Positions 26,316 through 34,684 of a stretch of 57,747 nt of DNA are shown one piece after another; positions within the stretch are counted from its first letter, which is position 1; each line of letters begins with the position of its first letter. The stretch spans positions 813,519 to 871,265 of the forward strand of contig NZ_RDBN01000053.1 in the NCBI RefSeq assembly GCF_008042075.1, given 5' to 3'. The notes below the pieces were generated by a model. That model did no database searches. It saw only the letters and a program-made list of their open reading frames with translations, and was not told the DNA's origin. Made by a program: the position numbers and the translations under genes. The stretch is from Streptomyces sp. UW30 (GTDB lineage: Bacteria > Actinomycetota > Actinomycetes > Streptomycetales > Streptomycetaceae).

Positions 26316-27305
26316 GTGCGCGGCGCCCAGAACATCCTCGTCATCGGGTCGGACTCCCGCGCCGGAAGCAAGAACCGCCGCTACGGCAAGGACTCCGGCA
26401 CCGAGCGCTCCGACACCACCATCCTGCTGCACCTGTCCTCCGGCCGCCGCAGCGCCACCGCCGTCTCGATACCCCGCGACCTCATGGTCGACGTCCCCGG
26501 CTGCCGCCGCGCCGACGGCCGCCGTAGCGAGCCGATGTTCGCGATGTTCAACTATGCCTTCCAGGTGGGCGGTTCGGCCTGCACCGTCCGGACCGTGGAA
26601 CGGCTCACGAACATCCGCATGGACCATCACATGGTTGTCGACTTCCACGGCTTCAAGGAGATGGTCGACGCCCTCGACGGCGTCCAGATCTGCCTCGCGA
26701 AACCCATCAACGACAAGGCCGCCAAGCTCCGCCTTCCCGCCGGGAAGGTGACCCTCAACGGCGAGCAGGCCCTCGGTTACGTCCGCGCCCGCAAGTCCCT
26801 CGGCAACGGCAGCGACACCGACCGCATGGACCGCCAGCAGCGCTTCCTGGCCGCACTCGTGCACAAGGTGCAGAGCAATGACGTCCTGCTGAATCCGGTC
26901 CGGCTCTATCCGGTCCTGGACGCCGCCACATCCTCCCTGACCACGGACCCGGATCTGGCCAGCTTGCGTGGTTTGTACGAACTCGCGCGGGGGGTGCGCG
27001 ACATCCCCACCGAACGCGTGCAATTCCTCACGGTCCCGAGGGAGTCGTACGTCTACAACTCCAATCGCGACCAGCTCGTGGAACCCGAGGCCGAGCGGCT
27101 CTTCGAGCGGCTGCGGATCGACGCGCCGGTGGAAGTGGTGAATTCGTCCGGAAAGTCCCAGGGCCCGCCGCGCGATTCCTCGCACAACCGTTCCCGTGGC
27201 GACGACGGGAAGTCCGATGCCAAGCGCCCTGACGAGCCCGCGGGACCCACTCCCCCGGCGCCCACTTTCCGCGGCAGTACCGCCGCCGAGAACCCCTGCG
27301 GGTAA
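26316..27305 (+). CDS. LCP family glycopolymer transferase lacking the N-terminal membrane anchor
   Basis: A 329-residue LytR-CpsA-Psr domain protein. The catalytic core starts immediately (NILVIGSDSRAG at about 5-16) and contains the family Asp and Arg positions (SDTTILLHL, SIPRDLMVDVPG, DTDRMDRQQRF). LCP enzymes attach teichoic-acid-like or other glycans to peptidoglycan outside the membrane and need a transmembrane anchor. The four other LCPs here have a 35-130-residue N-terminal segment with a helix; this one has none. The only in-frame start is GTG 26316, with no ribosome-binding site. It is either a 5'-truncated gene or a frame joined wrongly to its anchor. The Pro-rich tail (about 290-329) is normal. 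Confidence 0.7.
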   Translation: MRGAQNILVIGSDSRAGSKNRRYGKDSGTERSDTTILLHLSSGRRSATAVSIPRDLMVDVPGCRRADGRRSEPMFAMFNYAFQVGGSACTVRTVERLTNIRMDHHMVVDFHGFKEMVDALDGVQICLAKPINDKAAKLRLPAGKVTLNGEQALGYVRARKSLGNGSDTDRMDRQQRFLAALVHKVQSNDVLLNPVRLYPVLDAATSSLTTDPDLASLRGLYELARGVRDIPTERVQFLTVPRESYVYNSNRDQLVEPEAERLFERLRIDAPVEVVNSSGKSQGPPRDSSHNRSRGDDGKSDAKRPDEPAGPTPPAPTFRGSTAAENPCG

Positions 27306-27326
27306 AGCGCTCACCAAGTCCGCGAA

Positions 27327-27409
27327 CCCCACTTCAAAGAAATGGGGCGGATTGCCCAGTTGTAGGGACGTGGAATTTGTCACCGTCGTGGCTCCACGCT
27401 GAACTGGGC
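27327..27409. promoter_or_regulatory. Structured leader between the first and second LCP genes
   Basis: A short hairpin (CCCCA at 27327-27331, TGGGG at 27343-27347) is followed by a larger two-stem hairpin. Its outer arms are GCCCAGTT (27354-27361) and AACTGGGC (27402-27409), and its inner arms CGTGGA and TCCACG are also perfect. The first may end the upstream transcript. The second lies 120 bases before the next gene and could be regulatory RNA or a terminator. A possible -10 (TAGTTA) lies beyond it near 27443. Confidence 0.45.
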
Positions 27410-27528
27410 GGATAGTGTGAGCGATCCGGTGCGCCCGCCCGTAGTTAGGCTTGCGCACTGCTTGACCGAGACCCGAGCGCCTTGGAGGGGTAGGCGCCGC
27501 GTGGCCCCGACGGAGGATTCTGACAACC

Positions 27529-29352
27529 GTGGACGCGCAAGGCCGTGGGCGGGCGGACGATATCGATCCCGCAGACCAATGGGTGCTCAATCCGAACACC
27601 GGTGAATACGAACTGCGACTGGCTCCTTCCGCTCCGCAGTCACCGGTCCCGGGACCCCGCAGAGCCGCTTCCCGCGCAGGCGCCGCCTCACGTTCGGCCG
27701 GTACCACCGCCCAGGGCGCGGGAGGCGCAGGCGGCGGGGGCGGTGCGAATGGCGCGGGCGGTGCGAATGGCGCCGCACGCAACAGGACCGCAGCGCCTGG
27801 ACGTGAGACGCGCCAGGCGCCGGGCCGTGAGGTCCCGCCGCAGCGCAGGCGCAGGGGGGTACCGGAGGAACCGCTTCCGGGGCGGCGCAGTCGCCGGCCG
27901 GTGAAGAAGAAGAGCAAGGCGAAGAAGGCCGTGCTCTGGACCGGCGGCATCATGGCGTTCGTGGTCGTCGCCGCCGCTGCCGGTGCGTATCTCTACATCG
28001 AGCACCTCAACGACAACATCAATTCCGTCTCCGACGACGGCGCGACCACCGGTGGCTTCTCGAAGGACAAGGCCATCAACATCCTGCTCATCGGCACGGA
28101 CAAGCGCACGGGGGCGGGCAACGAGAAGTACGGCGACTCGGGCAGCGCCGGGCACGCCGACACCACGATCCTGCTGCACGTCTCCAAGGACCGCTCGAAC
28201 GCGACCGCGCTCAGCATCCCCCGCGACCTGATCGTCGACATCCCGGACTGCCGCACCACCCAGGAGGACGGCTCCGCGAAGGTCATCCCGGGCGAGACCG
28301 GCGTCCGCTTCAACACCAGCCTCGGCCAGGAGGGCCGCACCCCCAGCTGCACCTTGCGGACGGTCACCGAGCTGACCGGCATCAAGGCGGACAACTTCAT
28401 GGTGGCCGACTTCAACGCGGTGAAGACGCTGACGTCGGCGGTCGGCGGTGTCGAGGTGTGCCTCGCCAAGGACATCAACGACCCGGACTCCAAGCTCAAC
28501 CTCACCAAGGGCAAGCACACGATCGAGGGCGAGGACGCGCTGGCCTTCGTCCGCACCCGGCACTCCGTCGGCTTCGGCGGCGACCTGAGCCGGATCGGTC
28601 TCCAGCAGCAGTTCCTCAGCGCGCTGATGCGCAAGCTGAAGTCGAACGACACCCTCAGCAGCCCGACCAAGATGATCAAGCTGGCCGAGGCGGGCACGAA
28701 GGCGCTGACCGTCGACTCCCAGCTCGACACCATCGACAAGCTGAAGGACCTCGGTCTGGAGCTGGGCAAGCTCAACACCAAGAACCTCACCTTCACGACG
28801 GTTCCGGTGATCGACAACCCGGCGGAGAAGGTGAAGACGACCGTCGTCCTCAACGATTCGACGGCGCCCCAGGTCTTCGAGGCGATCCAGAACGACGTCT
28901 CCTTCACCGAGGTCAAGCAGCAGAAGCAGAAGGAGGCCGCCGCCGTGGCCGCCCGGCTCAAGGGCACCAAGGCGGACGCCTCCGAGGTGCGGGTGCAGGT
29001 CATGAACGGCGGTGCGCCGGCCGGCAGCGCCCAGGAGACCCTCACCTATCTGCAGACCGAGGAGGGCGTGGACAAGTCCGAGAACGCGGGCAACGCCCCG
29101 GCGTCGCTCGCGAAGACGACGCTGGAGTACGCGCCCGACCAGGCGGACCAGGCACGCCGGCTCGCCGACATCATGGGGCTGTCCGGCTCCGCGATGAAGC
29201 CCGGCAAGAGCGTGACCAACTCGCAGGGCCTGCCCACGATGACGCTGACGCTGGGCAAGGACTTCAAGGGCGCGGGTGTGTCGCTCACTCCTTCGACGAA
29301 GGCGCCCGACGTGGAGAAGTCCACGGCGGACAAGGTCGAGTGCGCGAAGTAA
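27529..29352 (+). CDS. LCP family glycopolymer transferase with LytR_C domain
   Basis: A 607-residue membrane-anchored ligase of the LytR-CpsA-Psr family. Order: disordered cytoplasmic tail rich in Gly, Ala and Arg (about 30-130, including an 18-base DNA tandem repeat), transmembrane helix 134-156, LCP catalytic domain from about 182 (INILLIGTDKRTG, ADTTILLHV, SIPRDLIVDIPD), and LytR_C domain at about 480-590 (VRVQVMNGGAPAGSAQETLTYL). It would transfer an undecaprenyl-linked glycopolymer to peptidoglycan. GTG 27529 has GGAGG 12 bases upstream, longer than ideal. It is the second of five LCP genes in ten kilobases and is closed by the terminator at 29370. Confidence 0.92.
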   Translation: MDAQGRGRADDIDPADQWVLNPNTGEYELRLAPSAPQSPVPGPRRAASRAGAASRSAGTTAQGAGGAGGGGGANGAGGANGAARNRTAAPGRETRQAPGREVPPQRRRRGVPEEPLPGRRSRRPVKKKSKAKKAVLWTGGIMAFVVVAAAAGAYLYIEHLNDNINSVSDDGATTGGFSKDKAINILLIGTDKRTGAGNEKYGDSGSAGHADTTILLHVSKDRSNATALSIPRDLIVDIPDCRTTQEDGSAKVIPGETGVRFNTSLGQEGRTPSCTLRTVTELTGIKADNFMVADFNAVKTLTSAVGGVEVCLAKDINDPDSKLNLTKGKHTIEGEDALAFVRTRHSVGFGGDLSRIGLQQQFLSALMRKLKSNDTLSSPTKMIKLAEAGTKALTVDSQLDTIDKLKDLGLELGKLNTKNLTFTTVPVIDNPAEKVKTTVVLNDSTAPQVFEAIQNDVSFTEVKQQKQKEAAAVAARLKGTKADASEVRVQVMNGGAPAGSAQETLTYLQTEEGVDKSENAGNAPASLAKTTLEYAPDQADQARRLADIMGLSGSAMKPGKSVTNSQGLPTMTLTLGKDFKGAGVSLTPSTKAPDVEKSTADKVECAK

Positions 29353-29369
29353 CCGGCCGGTAGCGGCTC

Positions 29370-29413
29370 AACGGGCCCGTCCCCTCGCCCACTTGGGGTG
29401 GGAGGGGCCCGTT
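29370..29413 (+). terminator. Terminator after the second LCP gene
   Basis: The arms AACGGGCCC (29370-29378) and GGGCCCGTT (29405-29413) pair perfectly, and the C- and G-rich segments inside extend the stem. It starts 18 bases after the stop codon. Confidence 0.75.
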
Positions 29414-29494
29414 CCCGCACTCGGTCGGGGGGCCGGGGAGTTCGTCGTACGGAAACTGCGGCGCGGAACGCAACTGTCTTCGTCGCTCGTTGGT

Positions 29495-29653
29495 CTGATA
29501 CACGACACGGGTGTGTCAGCCGGCGTTGGCCGGCAGCGCCAAGCGGCCGGATCCGGCTGGATTTTGCCGACGCGTGGCCAACCCGGCTCGGGCCCACAGA
29601 GGTCTGACAGGTAGCGAACCGGTGTCGGACAGGGTGGCCTGACATGGTTCGCT
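29495..29653. promoter_or_regulatory. Operator-like palindromes upstream of the third LCP gene
   Basis: The 406-base gap between LCP genes two and three holds a near-perfect palindrome, CTGATACAC (29495-29503) and GTGTGTCAG (29511-29519). It also holds an 8-bp inverted repeat, AGCGAACC (29613-29620) and GGTTCGCT (29646-29653). CGGACAGGG(T/A)GG is repeated directly near 29625 and 29659. These are candidate operators or leader structures for the following gene; no clear promoter hexamers are assigned. Confidence 0.4.
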
Positions 29654-29758
29654 CCGCACCGGACAGGGAGGTCCGACGCGGAGCGCGGCCATGCCGGGCA
29701 CAGGGTGGGGAAGGGCGGAGAGTTGGCGCAGAGCAGTGTGCGAGGGGAGGCCCCCGCG

Positions 29759-31348
29759 GTGGACGACACCATGTCGCTCACCCCACAGGCCGACCAGGAC
29801 ACGCCGGCCGACGCGAGCGGCCGGCACGGTGGCGGGGGTTCCAAAGGCGGCCGGGGAACCGGCGGCAGACCCCGAAAACGGCGTGTGCTGCGCTGGTCGG
29901 CGACGGTTCTGGCGGTGGTGATACTGGGCACCGCCGGTGCCGGCTATCTCTACTACCAGCACCTCAACGGCAATCTGAAGAAGGACGACCTCAACATCGG
30001 CGACGCGAAGGACCGCGCCGCCCAGAGCGAGGCGAACGCGGCCGGTCAGACGCCGCTGAACATCCTGCTCATCGGCTCGGACGCGCGCGACACCGAGGAG
30101 AACCAGAAACTCGGCGGCGCCAAGGAGACGTTCGGCGGCACACCACTCGCCGACGTCCAGATGCTGCTGCACGTCTCCGCCGACCGCACCAACATGTCGG
30201 TCGTCAGCATGCCGCGCGACACGCTCGTCGACATCCCCAAGTGCACGGACCCGGACAGCGGGGACGTCTACGACGCCCGTCAGCGCGCCATGACGAACCA
30301 GACGCTGGGGCGCGGCGGACCGGGCTGCACCGTGGCCACGTGGGAGAAGCTGACCGACATCCACATCGACCACTTCATGATGATCGACTTCTCGGGTGTG
30401 GTGTCGATGGCGGACGCGATCGGCGGCGTCCCGGTCTGCGTCGACAAGAACATCCGCTCCAAGGACAGCGAGGGCCACGGCTCCGGGCTGAAGCTGGAGA
30501 AGGGCACGACGTACGTCAAGGGCGAGCAGGCCCTCCAGTGGCTGCGCACGCGCTACGGCTTCGAGGACGGCAGCGACCTGGCCCGCGCCAAGGCGCAGCA
30601 CCAGTACATGAACTCGATGGTGCGTGAGCTGCGCAAGAACGCCAAGCTGAGCAACCCCAACAAGCTGCGCAAGCTCGCCGAGGCCGCGACCAACGCACTG
30701 ACCGTCGACGAGGGTCTCGGCACGGTCGCCAAGCTCTACGACCTGGCGGGCGAGCTCAAGCAGGTGCCGACCTCGCGCATCACCATGACCACGATGCCCA
30801 ACCAGTACGTCGGTTCGCGCGTCGAGCCCACCGAGGACGCGACGAAGCTGTTCCGGCTGGTGCGTGAGGACATCGCGCTGGACGGCAAGGACAAGAAGAA
30901 GACCACCGAGGAGAAGGCGTCCACCGACCCGGCCGCGGCGGACGGCGAGATCGCCGTGCAGGTGCAGAACGGCACCCGGACCGACGTCCTCGCCCCGGTC
31001 TCCGGCCGTGCGACCGCCGTCGCCGGACTGCTCGTCGACAAGGGCTTCACGCAGGCCGCGGCGGACTCCTCGACGACGCCGATCGCGGACACGACCGTCG
31101 TGCGCTACCCGAGCGCCGAACTCGAAGGCGACGCCCGGCGGCTCGCCAAGGCCCTCGGCATCCCGACCGGCGCCGTGGAGAAGTCCACGGACGTCTCGGG
31201 CGTCACGCTCGTCGTCGGCGCCGACTGGCGGGAGGGTACGGCGTACAAGGCGCCGAAGCAGGACGACAGGACGCCGGACACGGCCGAGGCCCTGAACGCC
31301 TCCGACGCCGACGCGTGCATGAAGGTGGACCCGAACTTCACCTGGTGA
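29759..31348 (+). CDS. LCP family glycopolymer transferase with LytR_C domain
   Basis: A 529-residue LytR-CpsA-Psr ligase with a short basic cytoplasmic tail (GGRPRKRRVLR), transmembrane helix at about 45-66, LCP domain from about 100 (LNILLIGSDARDT, SMPRDTLVDIPKC) and a C-terminal LytR_C domain (about 400-500, IAVQVQNGTRTDVLAP). GTG 29759 is chosen because GGGGAGG lies 8 bases upstream; an earlier GTG at 29705 is possible but has no suitable site. It is convergent with the GT2 gene at 31370, with only 21 bases between stops, occupied by a G/C-rich inverted repeat. Confidence 0.9.
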   Translation: MDDTMSLTPQADQDTPADASGRHGGGGSKGGRGTGGRPRKRRVLRWSATVLAVVILGTAGAGYLYYQHLNGNLKKDDLNIGDAKDRAAQSEANAAGQTPLNILLIGSDARDTEENQKLGGAKETFGGTPLADVQMLLHVSADRTNMSVVSMPRDTLVDIPKCTDPDSGDVYDARQRAMTNQTLGRGGPGCTVATWEKLTDIHIDHFMMIDFSGVVSMADAIGGVPVCVDKNIRSKDSEGHGSGLKLEKGTTYVKGEQALQWLRTRYGFEDGSDLARAKAQHQYMNSMVRELRKNAKLSNPNKLRKLAEAATNALTVDEGLGTVAKLYDLAGELKQVPTSRITMTTMPNQYVGSRVEPTEDATKLFRLVREDIALDGKDKKKTTEEKASTDPAAADGEIAVQVQNGTRTDVLAPVSGRATAVAGLLVDKGFTQAAADSSTTPIADTTVVRYPSAELEGDARRLAKALGIPTGAVEKSTDVSGVTLVVGADWREGTAYKAPKQDDRTPDTAEALNASDADACMKVDPNFTW

Positions 31349-31369
31349 CGGGCGCCGCGCCCGGCGGGC

Positions 31370-32398
31370 TCAGTTGGCGCTGAGGACCGCCGGGCGGCGG
31401 GAGGCGATGACCTTCCGCGCCAGCGAACGCGGGCTGGTCAGAAAGCCGTAGCCCCAGGACATGTGCATGGTCGCGAGGGCGACGGGGATCTGCACGCGCG
31501 CCTTCGGCGGGAGGTTCCTGCCGGCCGGGATCGAGCCCGCGACGATCGCCGCGAGATAGCCGCCGGGGATCACCAGGGCCCACGGGGTGACCAGCGCGCC
31601 CAGCACGAGGCTCGCCGCGATCGCGCAGACCGCCGTCGGCGGGGCGAGATAGCGCAGGTTGATGGAGCCGGCGTGGTAGCGGGCGACGACATGGCGCCAG
31701 CGGCCGTAGTCCTTGTACTGCTTGGCGAGGGCCTTCACGCTCGGCCTCGGGCGGTACGACACCTTCAGCTCCGGCGAGAACCAGATCAGCCCGCCGGCCT
31801 CCCGGATGCGGAAGTTGAGCTCCCAGTCCTGGGCGCGGATGAACTCCTCGTTGTAGCCGCCCTGCTGCTCCAGCGCCTCGCGCCGGAAGACGCCGAGGTA
31901 GACGGTCTCGGCCTGCTGCGCTTCGCCCCCCGTGTGGAAGGCGGCGTTGCCGACGCCGATCTTCGAGGTCATCGCGGCGGCGACGGCGTGCTCCCAGTCG
32001 TTCTCGCCCTCGGCGTGCATGATGCCGCCGACGTTCTGCGCGCCGGTCTCCTCCAGGAGCCGTACGGCGGTGGCGATGTAGTTCGGCGAGAGAATGCCGT
32101 GGCCGTCGACGCGGACGACGATCGGATGGCGGGAGGCCTTGATCGCGGCGTTGAGGGCGGCGGGTGTGCGGCCGGTCGGGTTCGGGACGGTGTGCACACG
32201 AGGGTCTTCCGCCACGAGCTCGGCGGCGATCTCGTCCGTGCGGTCCGAGGACGGACCGAGGGCGATCACGACCTCCATCTCGCCGGCGTACTCCTGCGCG
32301 AGGATCGCTTGGACGGCTCCGCGCAGATGCCGCTCCTCGTTGAGGACGGGCATGATGACGGACACGGCGGGGAGCTGCAGGTCGGGATTGGCGTTCAT
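31370..32398 (-). CDS. Family 2 glycosyltransferase with C-terminal membrane segments
   Basis: A 342-residue processive-type GT2 enzyme. The Rossmann-like start VSVIMPVLNEERHLRGAV, acidic VRVDGHGILSP (DxD equivalent at about 97) and EFIRAQDWELNFRIREAGG (acceptor-side acidic motif) are all present. Two or three helices at about 250-310 would hold it at the membrane. It most resembles enzymes that pass sugars to lipid carriers or growing polysaccharide. It lies among LCP genes, so it may build a precursor that they attach. ATG 32398 has GTGAGG 5 bases upstream. Confidence 0.85.
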   Translation of the reverse strand: MNANPDLQLPAVSVIMPVLNEERHLRGAVQAILAQEYAGEMEVVIALGPSSDRTDEIAAELVAEDPRVHTVPNPTGRTPAALNAAIKASRHPIVVRVDGHGILSPNYIATAVRLLEETGAQNVGGIMHAEGENDWEHAVAAAMTSKIGVGNAAFHTGGEAQQAETVYLGVFRREALEQQGGYNEEFIRAQDWELNFRIREAGGLIWFSPELKVSYRPRPSVKALAKQYKDYGRWRHVVARYHAGSINLRYLAPPTAVCAIAASLVLGALVTPWALVIPGGYLAAIVAGSIPAGRNLPPKARVQIPVALATMHMSWGYGFLTSPRSLARKVIASRRPAVLSAN

Positions 32399-32540
32399 AG
32401 GGGCCTCACGTTACCGCGAACGGGGGACACCGGTGCGCCCCGCCGGGACCGGTGCTCCGGGCAGCAGATCGTATGGCCCTACGGTGCTCACGGATCCCAC
32501 GTTCGGCCCCCAGGGCAAGCCCCAGCGGAGGTATCGCCCC

Positions 32541-33995
32541 ATGCCCACGCCGCCCCGCCGCTCCCCAGCCCCCGCGCAGCGACGTCCGCAGCCGTCCCGC
32601 GGCAGCGAGCGGCCGGTCGCCCCGGTGCGGCGCAAGCGGCCGCGCTGGGCCATGCGGGCGGTGACGACGCTGTCCGTCATGGTGCTCGCCTCCGCCGGGA
32701 TCGGGCACGCGGTGGTGTCCAGCCTGGACGCGAAGATCGAGCGCGTGGACCCGTTCAAGGACATGAAGAACCGGCCGCCGACCGGGCACGGGATGAACGT
32801 CCTGCTCGTCGGCACCGACGGCCGCGACCGCATCAGCGACGAGGAGCGGCGCAAGTACAAGCTGGGCGGCGCCCCCTGCCACTGCACCGACACGATCATG
32901 ATCGTGCACATCTCGGCGGACCGGGAGCGGGCGAGCGTGGTGAGCCTGCCGCGCGACTCGTACGCCGAGGTGCCGGGCGGCGAGGGGCGCGAGGCGCATC
33001 CCATCAAGATCAACGCCGCGTACGCGGAGGGCGGTCCGAACCTCACCGTGCGCACGGTCGAGCACATGACCCACGTCAAGATCGACCACTATCTGGAGGT
33101 CGACTTCACCAGCTTCATGAAGACGGTGGACGTGCTCGGCGGCGTGCGGATCTGTACGGCCGAGCCGCTGGAGGACTCCTACACCGGCCTGGACCTGCCG
33201 GCCGGCTCGCACCGGCTGATGGGCGGTGAGGCGCTGCAGTTCGTGCGCGCGCGGCATGTCGACAGCGACTCCGACCTGGGGCGGGTACAGCGTCAGCAGC
33301 GGTTCATGGCGGCCCTGGTCGAGCGGGCGACGTCGTCGGGGATCCTGCTTAACCCGATGCGGTTCCGGGACGTGACGCGGGCGGTGCTGGGGTCGGTGCG
33401 GGCCGACAAGGAGTTCGGCACGGGCGAGCTGCTCGACCTCGGGCGGGCGATGCGGAACTTCTCGCCGTCGTCGTCGGAGTTCACGACCGTGCCGATCGGG
33501 GAGCTGGGTTACAACGTCAAGGGCCTCGGTTCCACGGTGAAGTGGGACACCGAGCGGGCCGAGCGCCTGTTCCGGGCCCTGCGCGAGGACGAGCCGCTGT
33601 CCGCGCGCCGGCCGGGGCGCAGGGCCGTCCCGGTGGAGGTCGCCCCGCAGCAGATCCACGTCCAGGTGGAGAACGGCACGAAGGACACCGGTCTCGGCAA
33701 GCGCGTCGACTCGGCGCTGGCGGGGATCGGGTTCCGTACGACGGGACGCCCGGTGGCGTCGGAGGGCCGCTCGCTGAAGCGGACGGTCGTCGCCCACGAC
33801 CCCGGCTGGGACCGCTCGGCGAAGTCCCTGGCCGCCGCGCTGCCCGGCAGCGAGCTGCGCGCGGTGAAGGGGCTCGGGCCGACGCTGAAGGTGATCGTGG
33901 GCGCGGACTTCAAGCAGGTGCGCAAGGTCCGCGCCGAGGACCCGTTGCAGGGCCATTCCAGGGTGGTGCGGGGGGACGAGACGGGGTGCTCGTAG
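32541..33995 (+). CDS. LCP family glycopolymer transferase with LytR_C domain
   Basis: A 484-residue LytR-CpsA-Psr ligase with a basic Pro-rich tail, transmembrane helix at about 38-60, LCP domain from about 84 (MNVLLVGTDGRDR, TDTIMIVHI, SLPRDSYAEVPG) and a LytR_C domain at about 375-470 (QIHVQVENGTKDTGLGKRV). A Cys pair (APCHCTD at about 115) inside the LCP fold is unusual among the five paralogues. ATG 32541 follows GGAGG by 9 bases. It is divergent from the GT2 gene and convergent with the thioesterase. Confidence 0.92.
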   Translation: MPTPPRRSPAPAQRRPQPSRGSERPVAPVRRKRPRWAMRAVTTLSVMVLASAGIGHAVVSSLDAKIERVDPFKDMKNRPPTGHGMNVLLVGTDGRDRISDEERRKYKLGGAPCHCTDTIMIVHISADRERASVVSLPRDSYAEVPGGEGREAHPIKINAAYAEGGPNLTVRTVEHMTHVKIDHYLEVDFTSFMKTVDVLGGVRICTAEPLEDSYTGLDLPAGSHRLMGGEALQFVRARHVDSDSDLGRVQRQQRFMAALVERATSSGILLNPMRFRDVTRAVLGSVRADKEFGTGELLDLGRAMRNFSPSSSEFTTVPIGELGYNVKGLGSTVKWDTERAERLFRALREDEPLSARRPGRRAVPVEVAPQQIHVQVENGTKDTGLGKRVDSALAGIGFRTTGRPVASEGRSLKRTVVAHDPGWDRSAKSLAAALPGSELRAVKGLGPTLKVIVGADFKQVRKVRAEDPLQGHSRVVRGDETGCS

Positions 33996-34007
33996 GCCCG
34001 GGACCGC

Positions 34008-34565
34008 TCAGTCCTCGTACCCCTCCGCGAACCGCTTCTCGCGCAGTTCCTTGATCGCGCGGCGCCGGGCCAGGCGGTGGGTGCGGCGGATCTGGGCCTC
34101 CTGGTAACGGCGGTTGTCGCGCTCGGTCTCCGGTATCACCGGGGGCACCCGGCGCGGCTTGCCGTCGGCGTCGACTGCCGCGAACACGAGGTACGCCGAG
34201 CCGACCTGGGTGGGCGGCGTCGACTCGTTCCAGCGCTCGGCCAGAACCCGTACGCCGACCTCCATCGAGGTCCGGCCGGTCCAGTTGACCTGGGCTTTCA
34301 CATGGACGAGGTCACCGACGCGGACCGGTTCGAGGAACGCCATCTCGTCCATGGACGCGGTGACGGCGGGGCCGCCGGAGTGCCGGCCGGCCACGGCTCC
34401 CGCGGCATCGTCGACGAGCTTCATGATCACACCGCCGTGCACCGTCCCCAACAGGTTGGTGTCGCTGTGGGTCATGATGTGGCTGAGGGTGGTGCGGGAC
34501 GCGGAGATCAGCTTGCCCGGTATCTCCGAATTGTCCGACTCCACTGCGGTGACCTGGTCTGTCAT
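34008..34565 (-). CDS. Acyl-CoA thioesterase, hotdog fold
   Basis: A 185-residue cytosolic enzyme of the YciA/acyl-CoA hydrolase type that releases free fatty acid and CoA. The hotdog core includes HSDTNLLGTVHGGVIMKLVDDAAG with the catalytic Asp/His environment, and the basic C-terminal tail (RRTHRLARRRAIKELREKR) is typical of the actinobacterial branch. ATG 34565 has AAGGTGG 5 bases upstream. It is divergent from the fifth LCP gene. Physiological substrate unknown. Confidence 0.88.
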   Translation of the reverse strand: MTDQVTAVESDNSEIPGKLISASRTTLSHIMTHSDTNLLGTVHGGVIMKLVDDAAGAVAGRHSGGPAVTASMDEMAFLEPVRVGDLVHVKAQVNWTGRTSMEVGVRVLAERWNESTPPTQVGSAYLVFAAVDADGKPRRVPPVIPETERDNRRYQEAQIRRTHRLARRRAIKELREKRFAEGYED

Positions 34566-34684
34566 GACGTCCACCTTATGCCTCGTCGACATTCGCGGAC
34601 TTTGTGTTGGGTTCGCAACAGCAGTGCCTCTATTTTCCGCCGAACCTTGTAAGACACCTGGGCGTGCCCTGCACACTGGGGCGC

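Noticed and set aside
29398..29607. Short plus-strand frame between LCP genes two and three
   Set aside because: Arg-rich, no similarity, overlaps palindromes and a terminator.
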